Part shown: positions 8,439 to 17,356 of the stretch, in pieces
How the letters are laid out: each line of letters starts with the position of its first letter
How positions within the stretch are numbered: the first letter of the stretch is position 1
Source: JAQUCI01 sp034932685
GTDB lineage: Bacteria; Bacillota_I; Bacilli_A; Erysipelotrichales; Erysipelotrichaceae
Assembly: GCA_034932685.1 (NCBI GenBank)
Contig: JAYFOM010000004.1
Coordinates: forward strand, 1-64,000
DNA: 64,000 nt
Reading direction: 5' to 3'
Translations under genes and position numbers: made by a program
Notes under the pieces: model-generated
Told to the model about the DNA's origin: nothing
Database searches by the model: none
Seen by the model: the letters and a program-made list of their open reading frames with translations, nothing else

Positions 8439-9167
8439 ATCATTCTTAGCCTGTAGTCCCATAACCGAATCAAAGGTATATTCAAATTTATCAGAGCGAT
8501 AGTAAGTCTCAGTATATTCATATGGTATCTTCTCTTTTGTAAATCTTGTATGAGCACTTCTTAAAAGCGCTTCTTGATCAATATTAAGTAGTTCTTTTTG
8601 TTGTAAAGTTGGAAGATGTGCTGACATTTTTTGTTTAGTACCTGCATCAATGATCCCTAGTTTCTCAAAAAACTCATTTAAAGATCCACCAATGACACTC
8701 AAATCAAATTGTGGCACAATCTTTTGTGGAATGTAGGTATAGCTAATCGCAATTGGTTCATCATTACCAGTTCTAAGTCTTGCGAAGTAATGCATGAACT
8801 CATCGAAATCAAGTTCTAACATTCTCGCTACTTTTGGTACTTCACTACCTTTTAATAGTTTGTAATCTAAAAGTTTTGAGCCAGCTTTAAGACCAATACT
8901 TTCCATATCTTGGGTAAAGCTTCGTCTTACAAAAAAATCCCTAGTAACAGTGTGTGCGATCACAAATGAACCTTTACCTGCGATACGCTTTAAGTAACCT
9001 TCTTTTGTTAGATTGATGATTGCCTTATTAACCGTAAGGCGTCCAATGTTAAACTTATCGCTAAGTTGATATTCCGTCATTATTTGATCGCCAACCTTTA
9101 AATTACCATTATCAATCTCACTTTTTATGTAATCTTCAATTACTTTATATTTAGTTGTCTTTTTCAT
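8427..9167 (-). CDS. GntR family (HutC/UTRA) transcriptional regulator
   Basis: A 246-residue regulator. An N-terminal winged helix (about 1-70; YQLSDKFNIGRLTVNKAI is the recognition region) is followed by a UTRA ligand-binding domain (about 85-235). HutC-type GntR proteins are usually repressors released by a phosphosugar or amino-acid-derived ligand; the ligand is unknown here. A longer frame reaches an ATG at 9215, but that lies upstream of the predicted transcription start from the promoter at 9205-9233. The ATG at 9165-9167 has AGAGGA 7 nt before it, so it was chosen. It stands alone as a monocistron between tRNA-Arg and pncA. It may act elsewhere in the genome. Confidence 0.88.
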   Translation of the reverse strand: MKKTTKYKVIEDYIKSEIDNGNLKVGDQIMTEYQLSDKFNIGRLTVNKAIINLTKEGYLKRIAGKGSFVIAHTVTRDFFVRRSFTQDMESIGLKAGSKLLDYKLLKGSEVPKVARMLELDFDEFMHYFARLRTGNDEPIAISYTYIPQKIVPQFDLSVIGGSLNEFFEKLGIIDAGTKQKMSAHLPTLQQKELLNIDQEALLRSAHTRFTKEKIPYEYTETYYRSDKFEYTFDSVMGLQAKNDKTV

Positions 9168-9204
9168 TATTATCCTCTTCTTTAAAAAGTCTCTACTATA
9201 ACTT

Positions 9205-9233
9205 ATTATATACATTTTATTCGTTTTCTACAA
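9205..9233 (-). promoter_or_regulatory. Promoter of the GntR-family gene
   Basis: Minus strand: TTGTAG (9228-9233), 17-bp spacer, TATAAT (9205-9210). The start point near 9198 is consistent with the ATG at 9167. Confidence 0.65.
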
Positions 9234-9248
9234 TTTTAATAAATCAAT

Positions 9249-9271
9249 AAAAAAACCGTCGTTTTGACGGT
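9249..9271 (-). terminator. Terminator of tRNA-Arg
   Basis: The minus strand reads ACCGTC, 5-nt loop, GACGGT, then TTTTTT. It lies 11 nt after the tRNA CCA end. Confidence 0.85.
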
Positions 9272-9281
9272 ATCTTTAAAG

Positions 9282-9358
9282 TGGCGTCCACGGAGGGACT
9301 CGAACCCCCGACCGTGCGCTTAGAAGGCGCATGCTCTATCCGGCTGAGCTACGTGGAC
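9282..9358 (-). tRNA. tRNA-Arg (anticodon TCT)
   Basis: A 77-nt cloverleaf on the minus strand. The acceptor arms GTCCACG/CGTGGAC pair fully. The D-arm region reads GCTCAGCCGGATAGAGC, the anticodon stem TGCGC/GCGCA holds loop CTTCTAA (anticodon TCT, reading AGA), the T arm is GGGGGTTCGAGTCCCTC, and CCA is genome-encoded. Followed by its own terminator. Confidence 0.97.
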
Positions 9359-9411
9359 AAACTGCTTTAATATACTAACAAATTTAAAAACTTTTAGCAA
9401 GAACTCGCGCT

Positions 9412-9867
9412 TTATATTTCGACTTTTATGACGTTAATTTGACCATTATCAATATCAACAACGGCATAGCTTGGTCTACCACCATCTCGTGAGTGCCATA
9501 ATGAACCTGGATTGATAATATTGATCTGATCAACAATACGATGATCAAAAACATGAGTATGACCACAACATGCAATTTGACAGTTATTCTTTTTAGCTAA
9601 ATGAGCAAGTTGATCATTTTTAGTCAAAGAAAACAAACGATGACCATGTGTCATGAAAATTCTTAAACCATCAATATCAACAACTAAGTGTTGTGGTAAA
9701 TCAGCAAAATCATTATTACCTCTAACATTGTAAAAGCCATCTAGTTTGTCTAGATTTTGTTCACTATCACCACAATGCAAAATAGCCCTAACATTAGGAT
9801 AGTTCGCTTTGATTTGTTTCAATGGTACATCATGACCATGATTGTCACTAACTATGATAATCTGCAT
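9412..9867 (-). CDS. YfcE/YsnB-type metallophosphoesterase
   Basis: A 151-residue calcineurin-like phosphoesterase of the small MJ0936/YfcE class. The dimetal site is complete: SDNHG (7-11), HCGD, RGNND, MTHGH and CCGHTHV. Members hydrolyse phosphodiesters or small phosphorylated metabolites in the cytoplasm; the physiological substrate is uncertain. It follows murI by 38 nt. In Bacillus, racE/murI-rdgB-ysnB lie together. Here rdgB is absent from between them. Confidence 0.88.
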   Translation of the reverse strand: MQIIIVSDNHGHDVPLKQIKANYPNVRAILHCGDSEQNLDKLDGFYNVRGNNDFADLPQHLVVDIDGLRIFMTHGHRLFSLTKNDQLAHLAKKNNCQIACCGHTHVFDHRIVDQINIINPGSLWHSRDGGRPSYAVVDIDNGQINVIKVEI

Positions 9868-9905
9868 CTAATCACCGCGTTTAATCCTATCAAAATATAC
9901 TTGTT

Positions 9906-10670
9906 TTAGCAAGCATCATCATCAATATTAGCATGTTTAGAATTTATCGTTTGCTTGAACAATTGCTTAACTTTAAGATCAAATTTATGAGGTTGATCTG
10001 TTGTATAGCATTCAAAGATACCATCACCAGTCGTATATAATTGATTCATCGCTAAAATGGGTTTAATTGAATCATATGCTTTAGCTGCCAAATACTCTTT
10101 GAGTTGCGTTTCTACTAAAGGATAATGCGTACACCCCATCAAAAAAGGGATTGCTTTACCTTTAAAGTTTGACAAATAAATATCAAAATCTTGATATACT
10201 TTCTTTTCATCAGCTAAATCTTCTATTAATTGAGCTAAGTTAGGCATAGCAATCTCATGAACGATCACGTTAGGATTCACGTTCTTGATCGCTTGGCTAT
10301 ATGCATGAGCTTGAATAGTAACTTTTGTTGCTAATACAATGATCTCACTTGGCATATCACTTGCTAATTGGTCAACAGTAAGTTTAATGATACGTGTAAT
10401 ATTAATATCTTTAAATTCATCAGTAATGCGTTTTAATGATAATACACTTGTGGTATTACATGCCAAGATGATATCTTTAACACCCTGATCATAAAACCAT
10501 CGCAGATTATTATAAACAATATGTTCAAGTGAATTGACATCCTTGTTACCATAAGGAACATTTATTTGATCAGCTAAAAAAACAATATCTTGTTTCGGAT
10601 ATTGTTGATGAATGGCTTTCGCTATTGAAAAGCCACCTAATCCCGAATCGAAAACACCTATTTTACTCAT
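9906..10670 (-). CDS. murI: Glutamate racemase
   Basis: A 254-residue cofactor-independent racemase. DSGLGG at 8-13 and the two catalytic cysteines in ACNTTS and GCTHYPL are present. It makes D-glutamate for peptidoglycan. The start has AGGAGC upstream. It lies 8 nt after a VanY-like gene and upstream of the YfcE-type phosphoesterase, in a run that begins at cvpA. Length and motifs are normal. Confidence 0.96.
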   Translation of the reverse strand: MSKIGVFDSGLGGFSIAKAIHQQYPKQDIVFLADQINVPYGNKDVNSLEHIVYNNLRWFYDQGVKDIILACNTTSVLSLKRITDEFKDINITRIIKLTVDQLASDMPSEIIVLATKVTIQAHAYSQAIKNVNPNVIVHEIAMPNLAQLIEDLADEKKVYQDFDIYLSNFKGKAIPFLMGCTHYPLVETQLKEYLAAKAYDSIKPILAMNQLYTTGDGIFECYTTDQPHKFDLKVKQLFKQTINSKHANIDDDAC

Positions 10671-10678
10671 GATAGCTC

Positions 10679-11593
10679 CTAATCTTGTGTAACAACTTCA
10701 TTTAAACTTAACGCTTTTTGCTTACCGACATAACGATATGCGTTTTCAACTTCATATTCACGATCTATTTGCACAAAACCATATAGGTAAGCGTTATCCT
10801 CTAACCATTTGGCTAATACTTGATTCGCATACTCATCATCACTTACCCCTTTTATCGCAAACTGAACTGCCAGTCCAAGTTGATATTCACTATGTCCTGG
10901 TTTATAACGATCTTGTTTGCTTGTATTATATAGATCAACAAGTTGCTGATATGCAATAAAACCACTATTTAATCTTAAATTTTGATATTGACGGTTATAA
11001 GCTAGTTTTAAATCCCCAATCATTTCATCAAGTGCATCACTAGCTTCTTGCCGTAAGTATATTTCACTATCATCAATACCTTTAATACTGCTTATCACTA
11101 AATCCTTAGGTGTCAAATATCCAACAGTACGATCTTTTGGAAACACAAAGTCAATCGCATTGACACCAACTGCTAATAGTTCTGTATTGCCATCTTCATA
11201 ATATTGAACAATTTCATAAAAGTAATAGTTATTGATGAGTTCATCAAGTTGTTCATAACTATATAGATTTCGTGTTGCATTAACAAGACGCATGATCATT
11301 TCTTTTGATTCAAGCCAGCCATAAGCTTGATAAAGACGATTATACTCATCAATAGCATAGATGTTAAAACCAGAATATTCCATGTAGTCGATAAACTCAT
11401 AAGGAGCAATCGCATACTCAATCAAATACTCGATTTCCTTTTGGTTTAGTTTACTAGTGATCATTGTATGTTCTTTAGCATCAATATAGTATTGATAGCG
11501 CGCTAAAGGATCAAATTTTCTATTCATCATAATATAACAACCAGCAGCGATAATAATTAAGCCGGTAATAAACATTAACCTTTTAATCTTCAT
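10679..11593 (-). CDS. VanY-like (M15B) D,D-carboxypeptidase fold protein lacking zinc ligands
   Basis: A 304-residue secreted or membrane-anchored protein. The N-terminus is basic and then hydrophobic (about 5-22) and ends AAGC, so it could be a signal anchor or an imperfect lipobox. The last 100 residues follow VanY: NSGF (about 209-212), PGHSEYQLGLAVQF (232-245), WLEDNAYLYGF (263-273) and ENAYRYVG (283-290). In active VanY the zinc ligands are H and D in SxHxxGxAxD and H in EPWHxRYVG; here they are Y237, Q244 and Y286, and the SGYR arginine is also gone. Hydrolysis is therefore unlikely; a wall-binding or regulatory role is inference. The ATG at 11591-11593 has GAGGA upstream; the in-frame ATG at 11611 contains that site. 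It lies between uvrC and murI. Confidence 0.7.
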   Translation of the reverse strand: MKIKRLMFITGLIIIAAGCYIMMNRKFDPLARYQYYIDAKEHTMITSKLNQKEIEYLIEYAIAPYEFIDYMEYSGFNIYAIDEYNRLYQAYGWLESKEMIMRLVNATRNLYSYEQLDELINNYYFYEIVQYYEDGNTELLAVGVNAIDFVFPKDRTVGYLTPKDLVISSIKGIDDSEIYLRQEASDALDEMIGDLKLAYNRQYQNLRLNSGFIAYQQLVDLYNTSKQDRYKPGHSEYQLGLAVQFAIKGVSDDEYANQVLAKWLEDNAYLYGFVQIDREYEVENAYRYVGKQKALSLNEVVTQD

Positions 11594-11617
11594 AACTTTC
11601 CTCTTTATCATCAGTAT

Positions 11618-13423
11618 CTATTCTATTTTATCATCAAGCAAATGTAAATATTCATGATCACTATTATCAACATTATGCAAAGCTTCATATACATTGATCG
11701 CAACATTCTTCGGAATAACTTCAGCAATCATGTTTATATCTGCTGACTTTAGTTTTTGGTAACTACCAAAATGCTTGAGTAATGCCTCTTTACGCGCACT
11801 GCTTATTCCTTTTATATCATCAAGTTGTGATTTAGTTTGAGCTTTCCCTCTTTTTTGCTGGTGATAAGTTAAAGCAAAACGATGTACTTCATCTTGAATC
11901 CTTGTGATCATAAAAAACAAAGCTGATTCTTTTAATATCTCACAGGTTGTACCATCATGACGTATCAATCTAGCTGTATTATGGTGTTTATCCTTTACCA
12001 TTCCTAATATTAAAATATCCAAGTATAATGAATCAATGATTGCTTTGGCTGCCATTACCTGTGTTAACCCACCATCCACCATTATCAGATCTGGCATTTC
12101 CTTTTGTTCTTTAAGCAAGCGAAAATAACGTCGATATATTACTTCTTTCATTGAAGCAACATCATCATTACCTTGATGTAAAGTGAATTTTCGATAATCC
12201 TTTTTACTAGCTTTACCATTAACAAAGCAAACCATACCCGCTACGGCATTAGTTCCTGATATATGTGAGTTATCAAATACCTCAATACGATTGATCTTTC
12301 TATCTAATAACCGATTTAATTCACCTTGAGCTTGTTCATTTTGAATATCAAGATTATTAGCAAAGCTAAAATGTCGATTCAAGTATTCTTGAGCATTATC
12401 ATAAGCCATTTTAACAAGACTAGCTTTATGACCACGTTGTGGTTTAATTATTCTAAGACTTAATGATTCATCAAAAGCATCAATATCAATAGTTTGTGGT
12501 AATAATACTTCTTTTACAATCGTATTTTGTTGATAATACTGAGCAATATAAGTAATGAAAGCTTCACTTTCATCATCATATAGTTCATTTAAAGTTGCTT
12601 TCTTTCGTAATAACTTACCACTTCTTATCACCAACAACTGGATACAGATATAGCCTTTATCAGCATAAAAATGCCAAACATCTTGATCAATGTTTGAATT
12701 AATCTGTACTTGTTGTTTCGTTGTGATATGTTTGATCGATTGCATAAGTTCATGATATTCCTTAGCTTTTTCAAACTCCAACTTATCACTTGCTTCATTC
12801 ATTTTAGTGTTTATCTCAGCTAATATTTCCTTATTATCACCCTTAAGCACATTGATGACTTGGGTTTTCATCTTCTCATATGTGTTTGGTTCAATCTTGT
12901 TAATACAAGGAGCTAAACATTCATCAAGATAGAAATAAAGACAAGCTTTCTTTGGCAAACGTTGACACTTACGTAGTGGATATAATCTATTAAGCAAATT
13001 TATTGTCTGACGAGCTGCCCCCACATCAGGATATGGACCAAAGTAAAGTGATCTATTATCACGCTTTTTCTCTCTTACCAATCGCAACATTGGGTATTCT
13101 TCGTTTGTAAGTTTGATATAAGGATAACTCTTATCATCCATAAACATGACATTAAATCGTGGACTGTATTGCTTTATAAGATTAATCTCTAAAAGCAGAG
13201 CTTCTTTTTCGTTATTACATAAAACATAATCAAAATCATCAATATTAGCTACAAGCTTCGTTGTCTTATAGTCATGAGCGCCAGTAAAATACTGTTTAAC
13301 TCTGTTTTTAAGACTTTTAGCTTTACCAACATAGATGATTTGCTTATCCTTATCTTTCATAAGATAGCAACCAGGATTATCTGGCAGTGATTTAAGTTTT
13401 GCTTCAATTTCTAACTTGTTCAT
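11618..13423 (-). CDS. uvrC: Excinuclease ABC subunit C
   Basis: A 601-residue nucleotide-excision-repair nuclease. In order: GIY-YIG domain (about 14-95; PGCYLMKDKDKQIIYVGKAK), a cysteine cluster, UVR motif (about 195-230), the RNase H-like C-terminal nuclease (EVFDNSHISGT, FVNGKASKKDYRKF, MVDGG) and helix-hairpin-helix repeats (DDIKGISSARKEALLKHFGS). It makes both incisions next to a UvrAB-marked lesion. It overlaps mutS2 by 4 nt (ATGA). uvrA and uvrB are not in this window. Confidence 0.97.
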   Translation of the reverse strand: MNKLEIEAKLKSLPDNPGCYLMKDKDKQIIYVGKAKSLKNRVKQYFTGAHDYKTTKLVANIDDFDYVLCNNEKEALLLEINLIKQYSPRFNVMFMDDKSYPYIKLTNEEYPMLRLVREKKRDNRSLYFGPYPDVGAARQTINLLNRLYPLRKCQRLPKKACLYFYLDECLAPCINKIEPNTYEKMKTQVINVLKGDNKEILAEINTKMNEASDKLEFEKAKEYHELMQSIKHITTKQQVQINSNIDQDVWHFYADKGYICIQLLVIRSGKLLRKKATLNELYDDESEAFITYIAQYYQQNTIVKEVLLPQTIDIDAFDESLSLRIIKPQRGHKASLVKMAYDNAQEYLNRHFSFANNLDIQNEQAQGELNRLLDRKINRIEVFDNSHISGTNAVAGMVCFVNGKASKKDYRKFTLHQGNDDVASMKEVIYRRYFRLLKEQKEMPDLIMVDGGLTQVMAAKAIIDSLYLDILILGMVKDKHHNTARLIRHDGTTCEILKESALFFMITRIQDEVHRFALTYHQQKRGKAQTKSQLDDIKGISSARKEALLKHFGSYQKLKSADINMIAEVIPKNVAINVYEALHNVDNSDHEYLHLLDDKIE

Positions 13424-15726
13424 TGTTTTCTCTTTTTTAAAGTCACAATGGTAGCACCACTACCACCTTCTTGTTGCATGCCAAGTCTAATATCTTCCAC
13501 AAAACGATTGTTCTTTAAATTTGCCCAAACAGCTTTTCTTAAAGCTCCTGTACCAAAGCCATGAATAATACGAATATATGGTGCATTCATCAATAAACAA
13601 TCATCGAGATATTTTTCCAAGATGCTAACTGCTTCATTAGTTCGCATACCAATTAAGTTTAATTCAAATGATAAATTTTCTGGCTTGTTTACACGATAAG
13701 CAATTTTTTGTTTTTTTGGTTTTTGTTTTTCTTTCTTTATCAGATTAGTCAATGGTACCGTTATCTTAATACCATTAGCGTTAACAATCGCTTTTTTGCG
13801 ATCAATGCTTTCTATTTCACCACTTTGATTGGTGTTTTTAATCTGAACATGATCATTAACCGCAAATATTTGATCTAGTTCTTCAGTTTCTTCTTCATTT
13901 TCAACTAATTGAGATAGCTCTTTCTTTAAAGCAATGCCTTCATGAAGCTGGCCATCTTCTTTGATTTTACGCATTTCTTTTAGTAGTTCATCAGCTTCTT
14001 CTGTGACTTTCTCAAGATATTTCACTGCCTGCTGTTTGACTTCATTCATTATTTTTTCTTCATTGTTCTTTAAATGTTCGTATTCTTTACTTAAACGCTC
14101 ATTTAAAGACTTTTGTGAGTTTATCTCACTTTTCAAGGTTTCTTCTTGTTGTTGATGTGCTATGATCGACCTTTCAAGTTCTTCAATCAATACATCTTCT
14201 TTACTTCTACCTTGATCTTTTAGTTCTTTGGCTTTCGCGATAATCGCTTGATCAAGACCAAATTTATCAGCGATATCAAGGGCATTTGATTGTCCAGTCA
14301 AGCCTTCTTTATAGCGATATGTTGGAACTAGTTTTTCAGTATCAAACTGAACGCTAGCTAACATAACATCTTCATGTTTTTTACCATAAGCTTTTAAGCG
14401 ATCATAATGAGTTGTCGCAACGATCATCGCATTTAAATTACGAAGATAATCTAATATAGCGATCGCTAAACATTCACCTTCTAAAGGATCCGTTCCACCA
14501 CCAAGTTCATCAAGTAAGATCAAAGACTTACTGGTGGCTTGATCACAAATATAAGCAAGTTGTTTTAAATGCGCCGAAAAAGTAGATAAAGATTCAATGA
14601 TTGACTGATTATCACCCATATCCACAAACACTTGATCAAACATTGGTATTTCTGCTTCTTCACAACTAATAGCAATACCACAATATGTCATTAATACGAA
14701 AAGTCCGATAGTCTTCAAACTGACGGTTTTTCCACCAGTGTTTGGTCCAGTTATCAGAAGTGTATTACATGGTGGAATAATACGATAAGTATTCATAACG
14801 ACTTTTTTAGGATCAATTAAAGGGTGTCGTGCTCCTTTTAAAATTAGTCTATCACCAATTTCAGCTACTGTAGCATTATTGAGCTTAGCCCAAATAGCCT
14901 TTGCATTATAACTATCAAGTAAGGCTAAAGTTTCAAGATTAGCTAAGTATGATTCTGCTTGTTTTTTAACCATTTGGCTTAACTCAAATAAGATACGATA
15001 AATCTCATCTTGAATTTGGTCTATAAGACTTAATCGTTGATTATTAAAATGTAACAAGCTCTCTGGTTCCATATAAACAGTTTGACCACTTGCACTTTCG
15101 CCATGAATAAAGCCTTTGATCATTCTTTTATCACTATTTTTTACTAATACTACATAGCGTTCATTACGCATTGTACTGATAGTATCACTTAAGTGATTTG
15201 TGTTCGCTCTTATATACTTATCAACTGCAGTATGAATATCAACTTCACAGCTGTTCAATTGTTTTTTTAAGCTTTTAAGCTTAGCACTAGCATTATCTAA
15301 CACCTCTCCATTTAAACTAATGCATCTTTCAATTTCCTTACTTAAAGCAACTGAATAACTTAAAGCATTTATTAAATCGCCAATTTCATCATATTGACCA
15401 TCGACACTTTTAATGAAATCATTTAGTTCTTTACAACAATATGCATGGGCAGCTACATCAAGTAGTTCAATACCAGTGCAAACACCATCCTTTTGAGCTA
15501 TCGTTATAATATCAGTGATATCTCTTAATCCCACAAAAGGTAAAGGTCCATACTTGATAACCAATCGCAAGGCCTCACTTGTTCGAGCTAGATCTTGTTT
15601 TAACACTAAATGATTAAAAGAAGGAGTTAATTCAGCGATTATCCTTCTTCCTAGTTCAAATGTCGTATATTTGTTGATATGTGACTTTATTGTTTCAAGT
15701 TCAAGTGTTCTTATTATTTCTGTCAT
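13420..15726 (-). CDS. mutS2: Endonuclease MutS2
   Basis: A 768-residue MutS2. The ATPase has Walker A ITGPNTGGKT and Walker B LLDELGGGTDP. A long charged coiled coil (about 510-600) leads to a C-terminal Smr nuclease domain with LIGMRTNEA and IRIIHGFGTGAL. MutS2 lacks the mismatch-recognition domain; it restrains recombination and in Bacillus splits collided ribosomes. It overlaps cvpA and uvrC by 4 nt each. The cvpA-mutS2 pair is conserved across Bacilli. Confidence 0.97.
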   Translation of the reverse strand: MTEIIRTLELETIKSHINKYTTFELGRRIIAELTPSFNHLVLKQDLARTSEALRLVIKYGPLPFVGLRDITDIITIAQKDGVCTGIELLDVAAHAYCCKELNDFIKSVDGQYDEIGDLINALSYSVALSKEIERCISLNGEVLDNASAKLKSLKKQLNSCEVDIHTAVDKYIRANTNHLSDTISTMRNERYVVLVKNSDKRMIKGFIHGESASGQTVYMEPESLLHFNNQRLSLIDQIQDEIYRILFELSQMVKKQAESYLANLETLALLDSYNAKAIWAKLNNATVAEIGDRLILKGARHPLIDPKKVVMNTYRIIPPCNTLLITGPNTGGKTVSLKTIGLFVLMTYCGIAISCEEAEIPMFDQVFVDMGDNQSIIESLSTFSAHLKQLAYICDQATSKSLILLDELGGGTDPLEGECLAIAILDYLRNLNAMIVATTHYDRLKAYGKKHEDVMLASVQFDTEKLVPTYRYKEGLTGQSNALDIADKFGLDQAIIAKAKELKDQGRSKEDVLIEELERSIIAHQQQEETLKSEINSQKSLNERLSKEYEHLKNNEEKIMNEVKQQAVKYLEKVTEEADELLKEMRKIKEDGQLHEGIALKKELSQLVENEEETEELDQIFAVNDHVQIKNTNQSGEIESIDRKKAIVNANGIKITVPLTNLIKKEKQKPKKQKIAYRVNKPENLSFELNLIGMRTNEAVSILEKYLDDCLLMNAPYIRIIHGFGTGALRKAVWANLKNNRFVEDIRLGMQQEGGSGATIVTLKKRKQ

Positions 15727-16397
15727 TTTCCTATTTGTTGAAAAAATTCGATTATCGTACTCTCATCGATGTTTTGAGTTTTTAACCATTCGGTAAGAAA
15801 ATCAAAATCCTCGGTTGTTAAATTATCTTTATTCGCAATCAAATTCTGTAACTTCTCACTTTCTGCAAGTGGCTTTTCGATAAACGCAAAAGCGGATGTA
15901 GCCACATCTTTAGCAGGTCTTAACCAGCTTTGTTGGATTATTTGGGCTCCGTTGGTGAAGAGCGGGGTGTTTAAAGCATAGATTATGATCAAAAGATAAA
16001 TGCTATAGCCAATAAGCGCAAAAGCCATTCCAAGTATCTTATTGATTTGTTTTAATACTGGTATTTTACCAATTGCCTTAACGATTGGCCTTAATAGTAA
16101 CATCACCAAAATAACTACTATAAAAACAATTAAAAACCAAATAACCCCATTAATCTTACCATAAAAAAGATCACTTAAGACAGTATCATGAAAAGGTGTC
16201 AGTTCAGTTGGCCAAATATTAAATGACTTTGCCAAAGCTGGTGATAAAAGCCAAGCTAATACAACGGCCACAATCATTGTTAAAGCTTGAACTAGTTGTA
16301 ATAAAAAACCTTTCTTAAATCCTATAAACAGAGCTAATAATAGTGAGACTACCAAAGCAATATTAATATAAGTTACATATTCAGTGGGAATGAACAT
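15723..16397 (-). CDS. cvpA: CvpA family membrane protein
   Basis: A 224-residue protein with four hydrophobic segments in the first 160 residues, then a soluble C-terminal tail of about 60. CvpA proteins are inner-membrane proteins linked to colicin V production in E. coli and to envelope stress. The molecular function is unclear. The site AAGGGGGGAT precedes the ATG. First gene of the cvpA-mutS2-uvrC-VanY-like-murI run, with a promoter at 16422-16450. Confidence 0.85.
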   Translation of the reverse strand: MFIPTEYVTYINIALVVSLLLALFIGFKKGFLLQLVQALTMIVAVVLAWLLSPALAKSFNIWPTELTPFHDTVLSDLFYGKINGVIWFLIVFIVVILVMLLLRPIVKAIGKIPVLKQINKILGMAFALIGYSIYLLIIIYALNTPLFTNGAQIIQQSWLRPAKDVATSAFAFIEKPLAESEKLQNLIANKDNLTTEDFDFLTEWLKTQNIDESTIIEFFQQIGK

Positions 16398-16421
16398 ATT
16401 TTATCCCCCCTTCTGCTTTTT

Positions 16422-16450
16422 ATTCTATTAGAATATATGACAAATGTAAA
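16422..16450 (-). promoter_or_regulatory. Promoter of the cvpA-mutS2-uvrC run
   Basis: Minus strand: TTTACA (16445-16450), 17-bp spacer, TAGAAT (16422-16427). It overlaps the divergent rnhC promoter, so the two may compete for polymerase. Confidence 0.6.
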
Positions 16451-16466
16451 TGGATGAAGATATTAT
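16437..16466 (+). promoter_or_regulatory. Promoter of rnhC
   Basis: ATGACA (16437-16442), 18-bp spacer, TATTAT (16461-16466). The start point would fall near 16473, which argues for translation from the TTG at 16494, not the ATG at 16470. Confidence 0.5.
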
Positions 16467-16493
16467 GATATGATAGTTAAGGGTGATCATATC

Positions 16494-17345
16494 TTGACAA
16501 TAACATTAGAACTAAACGATAAACAGATAGCATTATTAAATTCACTATATCAAGAATATAAAAGAGATAACCCAGTCTCCCCCTATGTTCTTTATATGTA
16601 TCAGCCACAAGATTGTGTGATAACTGTCTACAAATCTAAAAAAGTAGTCTTTCAAGGTAATCAAGCAGATTACTATGCTAGTTTATTTAAAGATAGTGAA
16701 CTATTTTCAAATCATGCTGGAAGTGATGAAGTAGGAACTGGTGATTTTTATGGACCAATCTGTGTTTGCGCTTGTATTGTTAGTGATAATGATGAAATGT
16801 TATTAAATAGTTTAGGCATACGAGATTCAAAAATGTTAAGTGATTCACAGATCATGACAATAGCGCCTAAACTGATCAAGAAGCTAAAGCACTCATTGCT
16901 TATCTTAGATAATCTAAAGTACAATCAAGTTCACCATACTAACAATATGAATGTCATTAAAGCTAAAATGCATAATCAAGCTTATATTAACTTAGCTAAA
17001 AAACAAACATTACCAAAACTAATCGTTATTGATCAATTTACTCCACAAAAGAACTATTTTAACTATCTCAAAGATGAACCAAAGGTCATCAAAGATATTA
17101 TTTTTGTCACTAAAGCTGAAAGCAAATATACTGCTGTTGCCTGTGCTAGTATCATAGCTCGATATGCTTTTTTAGAATCGTTAAAGAAAATGGAAGAACA
17201 ATATCAATGGCAGTTTCTAAAAGGTGCAGGTAAAGCAGTAGATGAAAACGCTAAAGCCTTTGTGAATAAATTTGGTAAAGATAAACTTAAATTAGTTGCT
17301 AAAATGAATTTCAAAAATACAATAAGAGTACTAAATGAAATTTAG
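16494..17345 (+). CDS. rnhC: Ribonuclease HIII
   Basis: An RNase HIII of 283 residues (291 if read from the ATG at 16470). An N-terminal TBP-like substrate-binding domain (about 1-75) is followed by the nuclease domain, which begins with the GSDEVGTGDFYGP active-site segment and keeps later acidic residues (RDSKMLSD, VIDQF). It cleaves RNA in RNA-DNA hybrids. The TTG at 16494 was chosen because AAGGGTGATC lies just upstream and because the promoter places the transcript start after 16470; the ATG alternative cannot be excluded. It is divergent from cvpA, the usual neighbour in Bacilli. Confidence 0.93.
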   Translation: MTITLELNDKQIALLNSLYQEYKRDNPVSPYVLYMYQPQDCVITVYKSKKVVFQGNQADYYASLFKDSELFSNHAGSDEVGTGDFYGPICVCACIVSDNDEMLLNSLGIRDSKMLSDSQIMTIAPKLIKKLKHSLLILDNLKYNQVHHTNNMNVIKAKMHNQAYINLAKKQTLPKLIVIDQFTPQKNYFNYLKDEPKVIKDIIFVTKAESKYTAVACASIIARYAFLESLKKMEEQYQWQFLKGAGKAVDENAKAFVNKFGKDKLKLVAKMNFKNTIRVLNEI

Positions 17346-17356
17346 ATGTTTACATA

